Assembly (NCBI GenBank): GCA_016872675.1
Contig: VGZG01000026.1
Span: forward strand, 1 to 42,559
DNA: 42,559 nt
Direction: 5' to 3'
DNA from: Planctomycetota bacterium
GTDB lineage: Bacteria; Planctomycetota; UBA1135; UBA2386
A model generated the notes under the pieces. It was given only the letters and a program-made list of their open reading frames with translations, did no database searches and was not told where the DNA came from. The position numbers were made by a program, and so were the translations under genes. Shown one piece after another: positions 19,040 through 28,191 of the stretch. Within the stretch, counting starts at the first letter, position 1. Every line of letters begins with the position of its first letter.

Positions 19040-20914
19040 ATGTCACGGTCCCTGCTCGCCGCGCTCGCACTGGCCGCCGGAGCCGCCGCTCAGACCGTGC
19101 CCATCGGGTTCGTTGTCGACTCGCTGCTGTCGTCGTCGCTCAACCGCCCTACGGACTTTTGCTTCCTGCCCGACGGCCGCTGCCTGATCGCTGCCGATGA
19201 CGGCACGCTGACGGTCTACGCCAATGGCGCGTACGCCGTCGTCGGCATCGTGCCTGCCGTCGAGTTCGGGGGTGAGCGCGGCCTCCTGAGCCTGGCTGCC
19301 GATCCACAGTTCGCCACGAATGGCTTTCTGTACGTCTGGTACACGAGCGCGATCGACGACTTCATGCACCTCGATCGGTTCGCGCTGCTAGGCGCGCGGA
19401 ACGATCCGAACAGCACCGCGCTGGTCCTCGCCGCGCCATCGCGACGCGTCGTGCTCGACGCCATCCCCGATGGCGCAAACGCGCACAACGGCGGCGCGCT
19501 GCGCTTCGCGCCCGACGGCAAGCTCATGGTCAGCATGGGCGACGACGTCGACGCCTGCGGCGCGCGCTCGCCTTCGTCCAGCCTCGGCTGCCTGCTGCGA
19601 ATCGCTGTCGCCGGCCTGCCGCCAACGCCCGGACTCGCCGCGCCCGCGTACTCGCAACTCGACCCCGGCGACAACCCGCTGAGCAGCGCGACCGACTTCT
19701 CGCAACTCGTGATCGCGCACGGCTTGCGCAACCCGTTCCGCTTCGAGATCGATCCGGCGACAGGCAGCGTCTACATCGCGGATGTCGGCGAAGCCACGTG
19801 CGAGGAACTCAGCGAGTATCCAGTCGTCCAGGGTCCGCTGCCGCTCATCGACTTCGGCTGGCCGATCCGTGAAGGCTCCCAGCCGGGATGGGCCTGTCCG
19901 GGCCCGACGCCAGGAACACTAACCGAGCCGATCCTTGCGGTCGATCACGTGAACTCGACGTGGCGGTCGATCATCGCGGGGCCGCGCTACCGCAATCCTG
20001 CGTCCGGTGGCTTTGGCGCGGCATACGACGGCGACGTCTTCGTCACGGACGTGACCGGCGGCGACATCCGCCGCCTTCGCCACCAGGCAGCCGGCTGGGC
20101 GCCGGCCCCGCCGGTCCACGGCCAACCAGACGCGATCCGCTGGGCCAGCGGCTTCCAACGCCTATGCGCGCTGCGCCAAGGCCCGGACGGCTGCCTCTGG
20201 TTCCTGGCCAACAGCTTGCAGGGCATGCTCGGCCGCATCCGACCGAACGGGCCGCAAGCAGCGTTGCTGGCAGCGAGCGGCAGCGGCCAGCGCACGACCG
20301 CAGGCGAACCGTTTGCGGCGCCGCTGGTCGCGCGCGCCTATGACGGCCTGGGCCTGCCGGCTGCCGGCGTGCCCGTGCTGTTCAGCGCACAGGGCGCGGC
20401 GATCGTCGCGGCGACGGGGCCGATCGCTACCGACGCGCTGGGCTTCGCACAGACCAACGCAACGGCGACCGCCGCCGGCGGCGGCGCCGTGGTCACGGCG
20501 ATAAACCTGTCGACCGGCGCGACCACGACGTTCCAGCTGTTCGGCCGCGTGCTGGCCGTGGCGCACACGCCGGCGATCCTGACGGTGAACGTCGTCAACG
20601 CCAGCGCAGCCGCCGTCCCGCAGGTGCCATTCGTGCTGCTCACGGCGTTCCCCGGCTCGCCGTCGTTGCCGACCCCGATCGGCGCGCTGTGCATCGATCC
20701 GTCGTACGCGCTGGCCGTGGTGCTCGAGGACGGCGTTGGCATCTTCGGCGGCGTGTCGTTCTCCGGCGGCACGGGGGTCGGATCACCGTCGCTGTCAACC
20801 CAATACGCGCTGCCGGCCGGCCTGCTGACTGGGCAACTGATGCGCTTCCAGGCCGTTGGTCTCGACCCGATCGACGGCTGGTTCCGCACCAACTGCGTCA
20901 ACGCCCAGTTCTGA
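19040..20914 (+). CDS. Secreted PQQ-dependent sugar (glucose/sorbosone) dehydrogenase-like propeller protein
   Basis: A 624-residue secreted protein with a signal peptide (MSRSLLAALALAAGAAAQ). Residues about 20-420 form a six-bladed propeller of the glucose/sorbosone dehydrogenase family: RPTDFCFLPDGRCLIA, GERGLLSLAADPQFATNGFLYVWYT, AHNGGALRFAPDGKLMVSMGD, HGLRNPFRFEIDPATGSVYIADVG. The N-GG and GLRNP-R motifs shape the PQQ site in this family. Residues about 420-505 look like an Ig-like/invasin fold (AGEPFAAPLVARAYDGLGLP), and a C-terminal beta domain of about 110 residues follows, as in many planctomycete exported proteins. Whether it oxidises sugars or is a non-catalytic propeller is not certain. 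Confidence 0.85.
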   Translation: MSRSLLAALALAAGAAAQTVPIGFVVDSLLSSSLNRPTDFCFLPDGRCLIAADDGTLTVYANGAYAVVGIVPAVEFGGERGLLSLAADPQFATNGFLYVWYTSAIDDFMHLDRFALLGARNDPNSTALVLAAPSRRVVLDAIPDGANAHNGGALRFAPDGKLMVSMGDDVDACGARSPSSSLGCLLRIAVAGLPPTPGLAAPAYSQLDPGDNPLSSATDFSQLVIAHGLRNPFRFEIDPATGSVYIADVGEATCEELSEYPVVQGPLPLIDFGWPIREGSQPGWACPGPTPGTLTEPILAVDHVNSTWRSIIAGPRYRNPASGGFGAAYDGDVFVTDVTGGDIRRLRHQAAGWAPAPPVHGQPDAIRWASGFQRLCALRQGPDGCLWFLANSLQGMLGRIRPNGPQAALLAASGSGQRTTAGEPFAAPLVARAYDGLGLPAAGVPVLFSAQGAAIVAATGPIATDALGFAQTNATATAAGGGAVVTAINLSTGATTTFQLFGRVLAVAHTPAILTVNVVNASAAAVPQVPFVLLTAFPGSPSLPTPIGALCIDPSYALAVVLEDGVGIFGGVSFSGGTGVGSPSLSTQYALPAGLLTGQLMRFQAVGLDPIDGWFRTNCVNAQF

Positions 20915-20993
20915 CCCGCCCGCCGCGCGCTGTGGTGAAGGACGCGGGGAACCGTTGGCGTCGCGACCATGCGCGCGCGAGCATGGCGCCCCG

Positions 20994-22211
20994 ATGGACG
21001 TAGCGACGATCGTCGGCAGCGCCGCGCTCGCGACCAGCGTCGCGCTGGGCGTGCCTGCCGCGGTCTACGCCGCGCAATGCCTGCTTGGCTGCCTGCCGGC
21101 ACGGCGGCGCCCGGCCGACGGCGGCGGCGCGGGGCGAGTCGCGGTGGTCGTGCCGGCACACGACGAAGAGCGCGGCATCGGCGCGACGGTGGTCGGCCTG
21201 CTATCGCAACTGCGCGCCGGCGACCGGCTCGTCGTCGTCGCCGACAACTGCGGTGACAGCACCGCTGACGCGGCCCGGCGCGCCGCTGCGGCCACGTCCT
21301 CGGCGGCGGTCGTAAGCGTGCTCGAACGGCGCGATGACGCCCGCCGAGGCAAGGGCTACGCGCTCGCGCACGCCGTGGCGAGTCTCGCGATCGATCCGCC
21401 CGACGCGGTCGTGTTCGTCGACGCCGACTGTCGCGTCGCCGCCGGCTCGGTGCGCGATGTCGCCGCCGTCGCACTGGCAACGGGACGGCCAGCCCAGGCG
21501 GACTACGTGCTGCGCGCGCCGGCCGACGGATCGGCATTGGCGCGCATCGGCGCCTTCGCGGTCGTGGTGCGCAATCGCGTGCGGCCGCGCGGCATGGACC
21601 GTATCGGCCTGCCATGCCACATCACCGGCAGCGGCTTCGCGCTGCCGTGGTCCCTGGCCGGGGCGGTGCGCCGGCTCGGCGGCGACATCGTGGAGGACCT
21701 CGTTCTTGGCCTGGAGTCAGCGCTGGCAGGACGCGCCCCGGTCGCCGTCGCTGACGTGCGCGTCGCGAGCGAACTGCCACGGCGCGACGTCGACGCTGCG
21801 ACGCAACGTCGACGCTGGGAACACGGCCAGTTCGGCACGGCCTGGCGCTACGCGCCGCGCCTGCTGCTGCGCGGACTCGCCCTGCGGCCAGCTGCGTTCG
21901 CGCTTGCGCTCGACCTCATGGTGCCGCCGCTGTCCATGCTGGCGCTGCTGATGACGGGCGCGGTGGCCCTCGGCGCGCTCGCAGCCGCGGTCGGCGCCGG
22001 GCTGGCGGCGCTGGCGATCGCCATAGCGGCGCTCGGCGTCGTCGCGCTGGCGACCTTCGCCGCCTGGCTGGCGCACGGACGCGACGCGCTGCCGTTCGCG
22101 ACGCTGTTGCGGGCCCCGGTCTACATCGCCTGGAAGCTGCCTCTCTACCTCGGTCTCGTCCGTGGGCGCGAGACCCGCTGGCAGCGCACGCGGCGCGACG
22201 GCGAGCGCTGA
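20994..22211 (+). CDS. GT2 family membrane-bound glycosyltransferase
   Basis: A 405-residue inverting glycosyltransferase. One N-terminal membrane span (about residues 5-30) is followed by a GT-A domain: VVVPAHDEERGIGATV, VVVADNCGDST, DAVVFVDADCRV (the DxD metal site), VEDLVLGL and QRRRWEHGQF (Q/RxxRW). These motifs match processive or membrane-anchored GT2 enzymes. Two or three C-terminal spans follow (about residues 305-390). The ATG at 20994 is chosen before the first span. It is separated by 79 bases from the dehydrogenase-like gene upstream and converges on the HMA-like gene. Probable role in glycan assembly; substrate unknown. Confidence 0.88.
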   Translation: MDVATIVGSAALATSVALGVPAAVYAAQCLLGCLPARRRPADGGGAGRVAVVVPAHDEERGIGATVVGLLSQLRAGDRLVVVADNCGDSTADAARRAAAATSSAAVVSVLERRDDARRGKGYALAHAVASLAIDPPDAVVFVDADCRVAAGSVRDVAAVALATGRPAQADYVLRAPADGSALARIGAFAVVVRNRVRPRGMDRIGLPCHITGSGFALPWSLAGAVRRLGGDIVEDLVLGLESALAGRAPVAVADVRVASELPRRDVDAATQRRRWEHGQFGTAWRYAPRLLLRGLALRPAAFALALDLMVPPLSMLALLMTGAVALGALAAAVGAGLAALAIAIAALGVVALATFAAWLAHGRDALPFATLLRAPVYIAWKLPLYLGLVRGRETRWQRTRRDGER

Positions 22212-22227
22212 CGGCGACGCGCGCCGC

Positions 22228-22653
22228 TCACCGGATCGGCGCGACCGGCCGCACCCACACGCGCCCCTGCGCGTCGACGTCGGCAGGCGCGCCGACCAGC
22301 TTCGCCTCGGGGTACTCGAGTTTGCGCAGGCTGCTGACGAGTTCTTGCGCCACGCCGGCATGGCCGTCGTGGTGCACGACGATCTTCGATTTTCCCGGCG
22401 TCGCGACGACGTCGCTCACGCCGGATAGACCGCCAATCGCGTTCCAGATGCGCGACTCGCAGCAGTCGCCGCAAATCTCGCGCCCGAGTTCGAGCTCGGT
22501 CGCGCCCGCCGCGATGGACGGCGCTGCGTCGTGCTTCGCGCCGCGACTCCATCCGAAGGCGACCGCCAGCGTGACGGCGCCGACAACGCCACACGCAATG
22601 GCGACGCTGAGCGCGACGCGAAGCCATCCATTCGTCGTTCCCTGGGCGCTCAT
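22228..22653 (-). CDS. Membrane-anchored HMA-like (metal-binding fold) protein
   Basis: A 141-residue protein with one N-terminal membrane span (residues 12-35), then a domain with CGDCCESRIWNAIGGLSGVS (C61, C64, C65) and a ferredoxin-like pattern ending in LVSSLRKLEYPEAKLVG. The position of CxxC just before the first helix and the KL-Y spacing fit the heavy-metal-associated fold. The usual GMxCxxC is replaced by EICGDCC. It lies 4 bases after the G8 lipoprotein gene, so they are probably co-transcribed. Metal binding is inferred; a non-metal role is possible. Confidence 0.75.
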   Translation of the reverse strand: MSAQGTTNGWLRVALSVAIACGVVGAVTLAVAFGWSRGAKHDAAPSIAAGATELELGREICGDCCESRIWNAIGGLSGVSDVVATPGKSKIVVHHDGHAGVAQELVSSLRKLEYPEAKLVGAPADVDAQGRVWVRPVAPIR

Positions 22654-22657
22654 GGGC

Positions 22658-25606
22658 TCACTGCGCGTAGAGATAGATGAAGTGGTGGCGCTTCAGGCTT
22701 TCGTCGGTGCGGCCGTCGTAGCCCCATACGTTGATCGCCATGCCGCCCATTGGCGCGACCCAGACCATGTTGTTAGCCGAGTCCTGCCAGATGCGTCGGC
22801 CGGTCGGTTCCGCCAGCACGTTGTCGATGCTGGAGCCGTCGCGCACGAACACGCGGGTGACATTGGCCGCGATCTTCTGCTCGATCGAACGCGAGTCGTA
22901 GCCTGAGTCGTAGCGCCCGGCGACCGGCACGTTGCCGGGCCAGGGCAGGCCGACCAGGACGCGATCGTCGGCACGGTAGGCGTTCTCCATCGCCACACGG
23001 ACTTGCGAGACCGGCATGCGGCCACTCGGGATGGTCAGGCGATACCGGCCATTCTTGGCGACCGACCAGTGGCGGGCTCCCGGCAGGAACAGCGCCTGGC
23101 CAGGATCGCTAATCGTGTGCTCGGCGATCTCGACGTTCGACGAATTAAGGCGCGCGAGTCGCACGGGCATGTACGACGGGCCGCCCCAGCCGGGCTGCGT
23201 CTCGGCGTCAAACGTGACGTCGGTCATGCCGTAGAACAGACTGGGCGTCGACCAGCCGTTCTGGCCGGCCGGAACGACGGGCGTCAAGTTGGTCAGGCCG
23301 TGCGTGTAGAACGGACGGTCCGGAATGAGGTAGTTGCCCGCCTGGCCCCAGTAGCCGTACGTGTCCCACTTGGCGCCCGAAACCGACCAGTAGCGAAAGC
23401 GGTTGAGCATGTAAGTCGACAGCGGGAAGCCATCGAAGTACGGCGCTGGCGTGAGGTAGCCGGCGTTCGAGTTGATCAGACGCCAGCCCGGATTGCGGAA
23501 GTGGCCGAGCGCCACGCCGTCGAGGTACATGTCGGAGGAGTCGATGACGCCGCCGCCGTACACGAACTGCGAGTTCCACGTGATCGTCGGACCAGCGAAC
23601 GCGTAGTTGATGGCGACAAGGTCTTCGATGTCGACAGTGAAGTGGTAGCTGGCGAGACCGATGCGGCGCGGGTCCGCGAACGGCGTGGCCGAGTTGAGGC
23701 TGCTCTGGATCAGCAGGAAGCCCTTCATGGTCGCGAAGAGCGTCTGGCCGAGGAAGTCGCGGGTGTTGTTGTCAGCGCCGACCCAGTCCTCGTAGCGCGC
23801 CTTGCCGACGCGGTGCATGTAGCCGCCTTCGTTGTTCTTCCAGACCTTGTTGCGGGTCATGAAGAACGGATCCTGCGGGTCGTAGCGATTGAGCGCCGTG
23901 TTGCCCGCCTCGTCGGCGGTGACGAACTCGGTCGTCATTCCCTGCGTACGATTGCCGTGGCCAGTGTTCTCCGTGTGCAACAGCGTGGTGAGTTGCGACG
24001 GGTTGATCTGGGCGTTGCGCGACAGGCCGAAGCAGCGCAGCGCAAAGCTGTTCCAGATGCCGCGACCAACACAGTCCGAGCCGCTGTTCCAGGAGATCGA
24101 GTTGACCGGATTGGTCAGCCAGAAACCCGACGCATCGCTGTCGTTGACCTTAATGCGGTGCATCCCCGGATCGCGAACCCGCATCGCGAGGCACCGCGTG
24201 ATGGTGTTGCGCATCTCGGAGCCGTCCTCGAGGAAGAACGCGTGGCCCTTGATGTCGACTGCGTAGACGTTGTCGACGGTGACGCCGCACGTGCCGTGGA
24301 TCGTGACCGCGCGGTTCTCGCTGCCCCAGATCGCGGAGTCGCGCAGGAAGTGCGCGCCGGCAGGGACGTCGCCGAGGAACTGGCCGCCGCCCGCGCCCTG
24401 GGCGGTGGACGCGCTGTACGACAGCATGTGCCAATGGAACGGGTAGCGGCCCATCGCGCGGCGCTGGCCGCAGCGGCGGAACTCGACGCCCTGGACCTGG
24501 GCCGTGCTATTGAGGCCCATCACCATGACGTGCACGCCGAATCCCTGCTGCTGCCAATCGGCGTCGTCAGCGCCCTGGATCACGATGCGCCGCGACAGGT
24601 TGGCGATCTCGGCGCGCTGGTCGAGCACTGCCTGCGTGGTGACGCGCGGCGGATTGAACGGCCCCTGCGACAGACTGACACCCGTGCCATTGACCGGCGT
24701 GTCGAGCGGGTACTGCAAGCGGCCCCAACGGAACGACTGCAGCGACGTCGTCGTGTTGAGCACGGCGCCAGTCGCATTGCTGGCGAGCGTCAGGACCTCG
24801 GTCTGACCAACGCCGTAGAAGTCGGTCGTCGAAACGGCAATCCGATCGCCGGCGCGCCAGTTGACCACGTCGGCGGTGGCGAGACTGGTCGCGCCCGCTT
24901 CCGCGTGGCTGGCAAGCTTCGTCATCTGCGGGCCGGACACCTGACCGAATAGGCGCAGCGTGCCGCCGTTCATGACGCGAATGGCGCGCTGGATGCCGTC
25001 GTTGTCGAGGCCGGTGTCCTCGGCTCGAGTCGTGTGCGCGCCACGCGCGCCGGTGAGGGTCAGCGTCGCGCCGGCCGTGTGCGGCTCGGACGCGGTGCCA
25101 ATCTCAAGCCTGCCGCCCGGGAGGACCTCGATGCTGTCCGCGGTGATGCCCACCACGAGCGCCGGATCGGCGAGCAGCGAACCCTCGATGCGCAGCAGGT
25201 CGAGAGCCGCGGTATTGGTGTCGAGCACGACGGTCATGCCCGCAGGGATGTGCACGTTCGTGTTGGCGCCGGGCAGCGTGCCGCCTGGCCAAGTGGTCGG
25301 ATCCGACCAGCGCGGCCCGGCCACGCCACCGCCACCGGTGCCGCCGCCGGAGCCGGAACCGGAGCCAGAGCCGGAGCCGCCACCAGAGCCGCCGCCGGAG
25401 CCACCGCCAGCGCCTGCCGCGGCGCCTTCGATGCCGCCGCCGCTGCACGCTGCGGCCAACGCGATCAGCATCGCTGCGATGCACGGCATCGCGCTGCGGC
25501 GCCGCAACGCGATACGTCGACCGCGGCCAACATGGAGGGCAGCCTTCTCACAGCCATCAAAGTCGACAACCCGCGCTTCCTTCGGATTCTCCCTGGTGCT
25601 CATCAT
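22658..25606 (-). CDS. G8-domain lipoprotein (CEMIP/TMEM2-like architecture)
   Basis: A 982-residue exported protein. The N-terminus has a basic stretch (GRGRRIALRRRSA), a hydrophobic segment and the lipobox LAAAC, so it is probably lipidated. A Gly/Ser-rich linker (about residues 65-95) follows. From about residue 100 a G8 domain is seen: WSDPTTWPGGTLPGANTNVH, VVLDTNTAALDLLRIEGSL and GRLEIG. The rest (about 200-980) is a long beta-helix-like region with right-handed repeats (RDSAIWGSENRAVTIHGTCG, VTVDNVYAVDIKGHAFFLED). In animals this architecture occurs in the hyaluronan-degrading proteins CEMIP and TMEM2; a glycan-binding or cleaving role at the cell surface is inference. The 38-residue n-region before the signal is long, and a later start is possible. 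Confidence 0.85.
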   Translation of the reverse strand: MMSTRENPKEARVVDFDGCEKAALHVGRGRRIALRRRSAMPCIAAMLIALAAACSGGGIEGAAAGAGGGSGGGSGGGSGSGSGSGSGGGTGGGGVAGPRWSDPTTWPGGTLPGANTNVHIPAGMTVVLDTNTAALDLLRIEGSLLADPALVVGITADSIEVLPGGRLEIGTASEPHTAGATLTLTGARGAHTTRAEDTGLDNDGIQRAIRVMNGGTLRLFGQVSGPQMTKLASHAEAGATSLATADVVNWRAGDRIAVSTTDFYGVGQTEVLTLASNATGAVLNTTTSLQSFRWGRLQYPLDTPVNGTGVSLSQGPFNPPRVTTQAVLDQRAEIANLSRRIVIQGADDADWQQQGFGVHVMVMGLNSTAQVQGVEFRRCGQRRAMGRYPFHWHMLSYSASTAQGAGGGQFLGDVPAGAHFLRDSAIWGSENRAVTIHGTCGVTVDNVYAVDIKGHAFFLEDGSEMRNTITRCLAMRVRDPGMHRIKVNDSDASGFWLTNPVNSISWNSGSDCVGRGIWNSFALRCFGLSRNAQINPSQLTTLLHTENTGHGNRTQGMTTEFVTADEAGNTALNRYDPQDPFFMTRNKVWKNNEGGYMHRVGKARYEDWVGADNNTRDFLGQTLFATMKGFLLIQSSLNSATPFADPRRIGLASYHFTVDIEDLVAINYAFAGPTITWNSQFVYGGGVIDSSDMYLDGVALGHFRNPGWRLINSNAGYLTPAPYFDGFPLSTYMLNRFRYWSVSGAKWDTYGYWGQAGNYLIPDRPFYTHGLTNLTPVVPAGQNGWSTPSLFYGMTDVTFDAETQPGWGGPSYMPVRLARLNSSNVEIAEHTISDPGQALFLPGARHWSVAKNGRYRLTIPSGRMPVSQVRVAMENAYRADDRVLVGLPWPGNVPVAGRYDSGYDSRSIEQKIAANVTRVFVRDGSSIDNVLAEPTGRRIWQDSANNMVWVAPMGGMAINVWGYDGRTDESLKRHHFIYLYAQ
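25324..25412 (-). repeat. Gly/Ser codon repeat encoding a flexible linker
   Basis: About 89 bases of tandem GGC/GGT/TCC-type codons within the G8 lipoprotein gene. They encode alternating GGGS and GS units, then GGGTGGGG. The repeat joins the lipid anchor to the folded domain and may vary in length between strains by slippage. Confidence 0.85.
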
Positions 25607-25730
25607 GTCGCCGGTATCGGCAACCTCGATGACCCACCGAAGCTTGCATTCGGACTCGATCGCGTGAGCGCGATGGCAACGACGTCAGCAACTCACGAGA
25701 ACTTGCGCTAAACCAAGAAGGGCTGGCGCT

Positions 25731-27149
25731 TCATCCGGCCGCGATGTTTCGCCGCGGTTGCAGCGGTGCGCGGCGATTCGACGCAAGCGCGCCGCGGACG
25801 GCTTCGGCCACTGCGCCCGGAGAACTCATCACGTAGCGGCCGACCTGGCCGACGGAGACGAGCGCGCCCATCAGCATGTAGTAGATGGGGTTCGTCATCG
25901 CGTTCGCCATGCTGTCAATGCTATGGAGAATCACCACGACCATCGCCCACAGGATCGGACCGTCGGCGACGCGGCTGGCGCCGGCGCGCCGCCAATGCCG
26001 AAGGATCGGCAAATGGCACGACGTGACGAGCGCGAGCCAACTGCACAATCCTGTCCACCCGTTGATCCCAAGCAGAATCACCCACAAGCCGTCGGTGACG
26101 GAGATGTCGATCCCTTCCTCGCTGAAGACGCGGTTGCGACCCCACCCGCCCCAGCCGAACAGCGGTTGTTCGAGCGCCTTGGCGACCAGGATGTTCTCGT
26201 TGTCGATGCGCGTCAGGAACGATTCGGCGCGACGCACGCTGACGTTCTCCCGCAGGAACTCGATTAAACTCATGCCGTCCCACCATCCCGACGCCCGCAG
26301 CGAGATGTAGAGCGGCGCGACCGTCAGGAGCAGCGCGATGATGATTGGGTGGCGCAGCGCGCGCGTTGCCCGCAGCGCCGCGAGGCCAACGATCGTCAGC
26401 GTGAAACCGCCGAGCGACTTGCCCATCAGCGTGGCGAAGAACGCGAGGCGCGACGCCCAGCCGATCGTCAGCGGGCCAAATCGCCGCGCACTAGTGGTGA
26501 CGCGCGTCCAGTAGACCGCTAGGAACCCGATGCCCATCAGCAGCGTCAGTTCGAGGGGCGACTGCAGGAAGACGGACGGCTTCCAGCGCAATGGGCCGTA
26601 GACGTCGACGGTCTCCCAACCGACGCGTCCCGGCATACCGAAGACCCACATGTGCAACTGCGGGGCCATGCGCGACTCAAACAGCACCGCGGGCAGATAG
26701 CAAAGCACGCCAAGGGCAAGCGTTCGCGCGAGCGCGCCGACAGCAGCCGCGTCGACGAAGATGATGCGGCCGATGACGAACGGCAGGCCAAAGGTGAAGA
26801 AGTAGCGCAGCGCCGACGACAATCCGTCGAAGACGCCTAGGTCGTTCGCGAGCGACGAGCCAATCGGCGCGAGGCAGAGACAGATCATCGGCACGTCGCA
26901 CGGCGACGCGCCGATCCGCGCTCCCTGGCGCCGACCGGCGAGCAACACGCCGGCGAGCGTCGAGCACCCTATCAACGTCTCCTTGTCCAGGTCCGGCAGT
27001 CCGGGCATATCGATGCGGAGCAGCGGCATCGTTAACCACGTCACCACGACCGCCTGCGCGACGGCCAGGGGCGCAGCCCGTCGCGACATCACGTGGCTCA
27101 GCGCCCAGATCGGCGCCAGGAAGAACACGAAGTAGGCGAAGGCGGTCAT
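25731..27149 (-). CDS. O-antigen ligase/polymerase-like membrane protein
   Basis: A 472-residue protein with about 11 membrane spans. A large external loop between spans near residues 290-370 contains MSLIEFLRENVSVRRAESFLTRI and EQPLFGWGGWGRNRVF; the latter P-x-F/W-GWG pattern is typical of O-antigen ligase (WaaL) and Wzy-type polymerases, where the loop binds the polyprenyl-linked glycan. The ATG at 27149 begins directly at the first span. It starts 22 bases after the oxygenase gene stop, so they likely form one operon. Ligase and polymerase cannot be told apart here. Confidence 0.82.
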   Translation of the reverse strand: MTAFAYFVFFLAPIWALSHVMSRRAAPLAVAQAVVVTWLTMPLLRIDMPGLPDLDKETLIGCSTLAGVLLAGRRQGARIGASPCDVPMICLCLAPIGSSLANDLGVFDGLSSALRYFFTFGLPFVIGRIIFVDAAAVGALARTLALGVLCYLPAVLFESRMAPQLHMWVFGMPGRVGWETVDVYGPLRWKPSVFLQSPLELTLLMGIGFLAVYWTRVTTSARRFGPLTIGWASRLAFFATLMGKSLGGFTLTIVGLAALRATRALRHPIIIALLLTVAPLYISLRASGWWDGMSLIEFLRENVSVRRAESFLTRIDNENILVAKALEQPLFGWGGWGRNRVFSEEGIDISVTDGLWVILLGINGWTGLCSWLALVTSCHLPILRHWRRAGASRVADGPILWAMVVVILHSIDSMANAMTNPIYYMLMGALVSVGQVGRYVMSSPGAVAEAVRGALASNRRAPLQPRRNIAAG

Positions 27150-27171
27150 GGGCCGCGTACGAGCGCCAGGG

Positions 27172-27978
27172 TCAGCGGCCGGCGAGCCGCTTGAGCCCGC
27201 GCCACAGGATCGGCGGCACGAAGTCGCGCAGATGGAGCCCGCCGCCCAGGTCCTTGGGCCCGCGTTCGCCCGGGCGGTCGCGGAAGACCGTCGTATGCTC
27301 TGGCGCCTTCGCGCCGTCGTCACGGCCGTTCGTGTAGTAGTACAGCGCGATCGACTTGCGCGACCAGCCCTCGGGACACGCGAGCGCGTTGGGGTGCCCG
27401 TGCCACGACTTCTCCGTCGTCGAGAACAGCGCGACGCGGTTGAAGACCGGCAAGATGCGCTGCTCGCAGCGAGTCATGCCTTCGTCCCAGAATTCGAGGT
27501 GGCCGCCGTACTCCTCGCGCCAGTCCTTGTTGAGGTACAGCAGCAGGTTGAGCCGTCGATCCAATTGGTACGGGCCATGCTTGTTGAAGTCGATATGCAC
27601 GCCGAGCTTGCCGCCCCGAACGATCTGATGCATGCCGCCGCCCGAGAGCTGCGGGTCGGGGATCAGGTTCTCAATGCCCGTCAGCCGCTCGAGGAACCGC
27701 AGGAAGACCTGCGAGTTCATCTGCCAGATCAGATCGCGAATCGCGGGTCCGAGCAGCGCCTCGTCGTTGAACGCGAGCTTGACCTCGCGCGAGTTCTGGA
27801 AGCGCTGCCACGCGATTTCGCCCGGCTTGGGGAATTCGGCGCACGCCGCCTCGACGATGTCGACCGGAAAGAAGTCGTCGATGACGATATGCGGAAACGG
27901 CTTCGCAGTCTGGTACTTGGCGCGCAGCCCAGCTGCGCGTTCGAGGAGGACTTGCGGGGCGATGCTGTACGTGGCCAT
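27172..27978 (-). CDS. 2-oxoglutarate/Fe(II)-dependent oxygenase (prolyl-4-hydroxylase-like)
   Basis: A 268-residue cytoplasmic enzyme. The jelly-roll motif HxD is in LGVHIDFN (H128, D130), the distal histidine is in SWHGHP (H193 or H195), and the 2-oxoglutarate-binding basic residue is R207 in RKSIALYYYTNGR. The N-terminal PFPHIVIDDFFP is characteristic of the P4H-like branch found in many glycan loci. The ATG at 27978 is the first in frame. It heads the leftward unit oxygenase, O-antigen ligase-like, G8 lipoprotein, HMA. The substrate may be a sugar, a lipid or a protein side chain; context favours the glycan or its lipid carrier. Confidence 0.85.
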   Translation of the reverse strand: MATYSIAPQVLLERAAGLRAKYQTAKPFPHIVIDDFFPVDIVEAACAEFPKPGEIAWQRFQNSREVKLAFNDEALLGPAIRDLIWQMNSQVFLRFLERLTGIENLIPDPQLSGGGMHQIVRGGKLGVHIDFNKHGPYQLDRRLNLLLYLNKDWREEYGGHLEFWDEGMTRCEQRILPVFNRVALFSTTEKSWHGHPNALACPEGWSRKSIALYYYTNGRDDGAKAPEHTTVFRDRPGERGPKDLGGGLHLRDFVPPILWRGLKRLAGR

Positions 27979-28191
27979 GGTGCGTCGAAACGCGTCCCGT
28001 GGCGGAGCGTAGCACGCGACGCGCTCCCGGATCGCGGAATATGGCGCGCGCGCACGGCGTCGCGTTCACCGCTGCCAACGCGCACAAGCGATGGCTGGCG
28101 CGTCGCGCCGCCAGGACGCCGGAAATCGTGGGGCCGTACAGCCCGGCTTGACCGCCGCCCCGCCGCTTTCGATCATCGTCCGCTGCGCCCC
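27979..28191. promoter_or_regulatory. Divergent promoter region
   Basis: These 213 bases separate the leftward oxygenase unit from the rightward GT4 gene and should hold both promoters. The GT4 frame stays open through it but is R/A-rich. No defined operator is seen. Confidence 0.35.

Noticed and set aside
27148-28191. N-terminal extension of the GT4 gene at 28192
   Set aside because: Antisense to the oxygenase gene. GT4 homologues begin at the YLINQYP strand, so the start at 28192 is retained.
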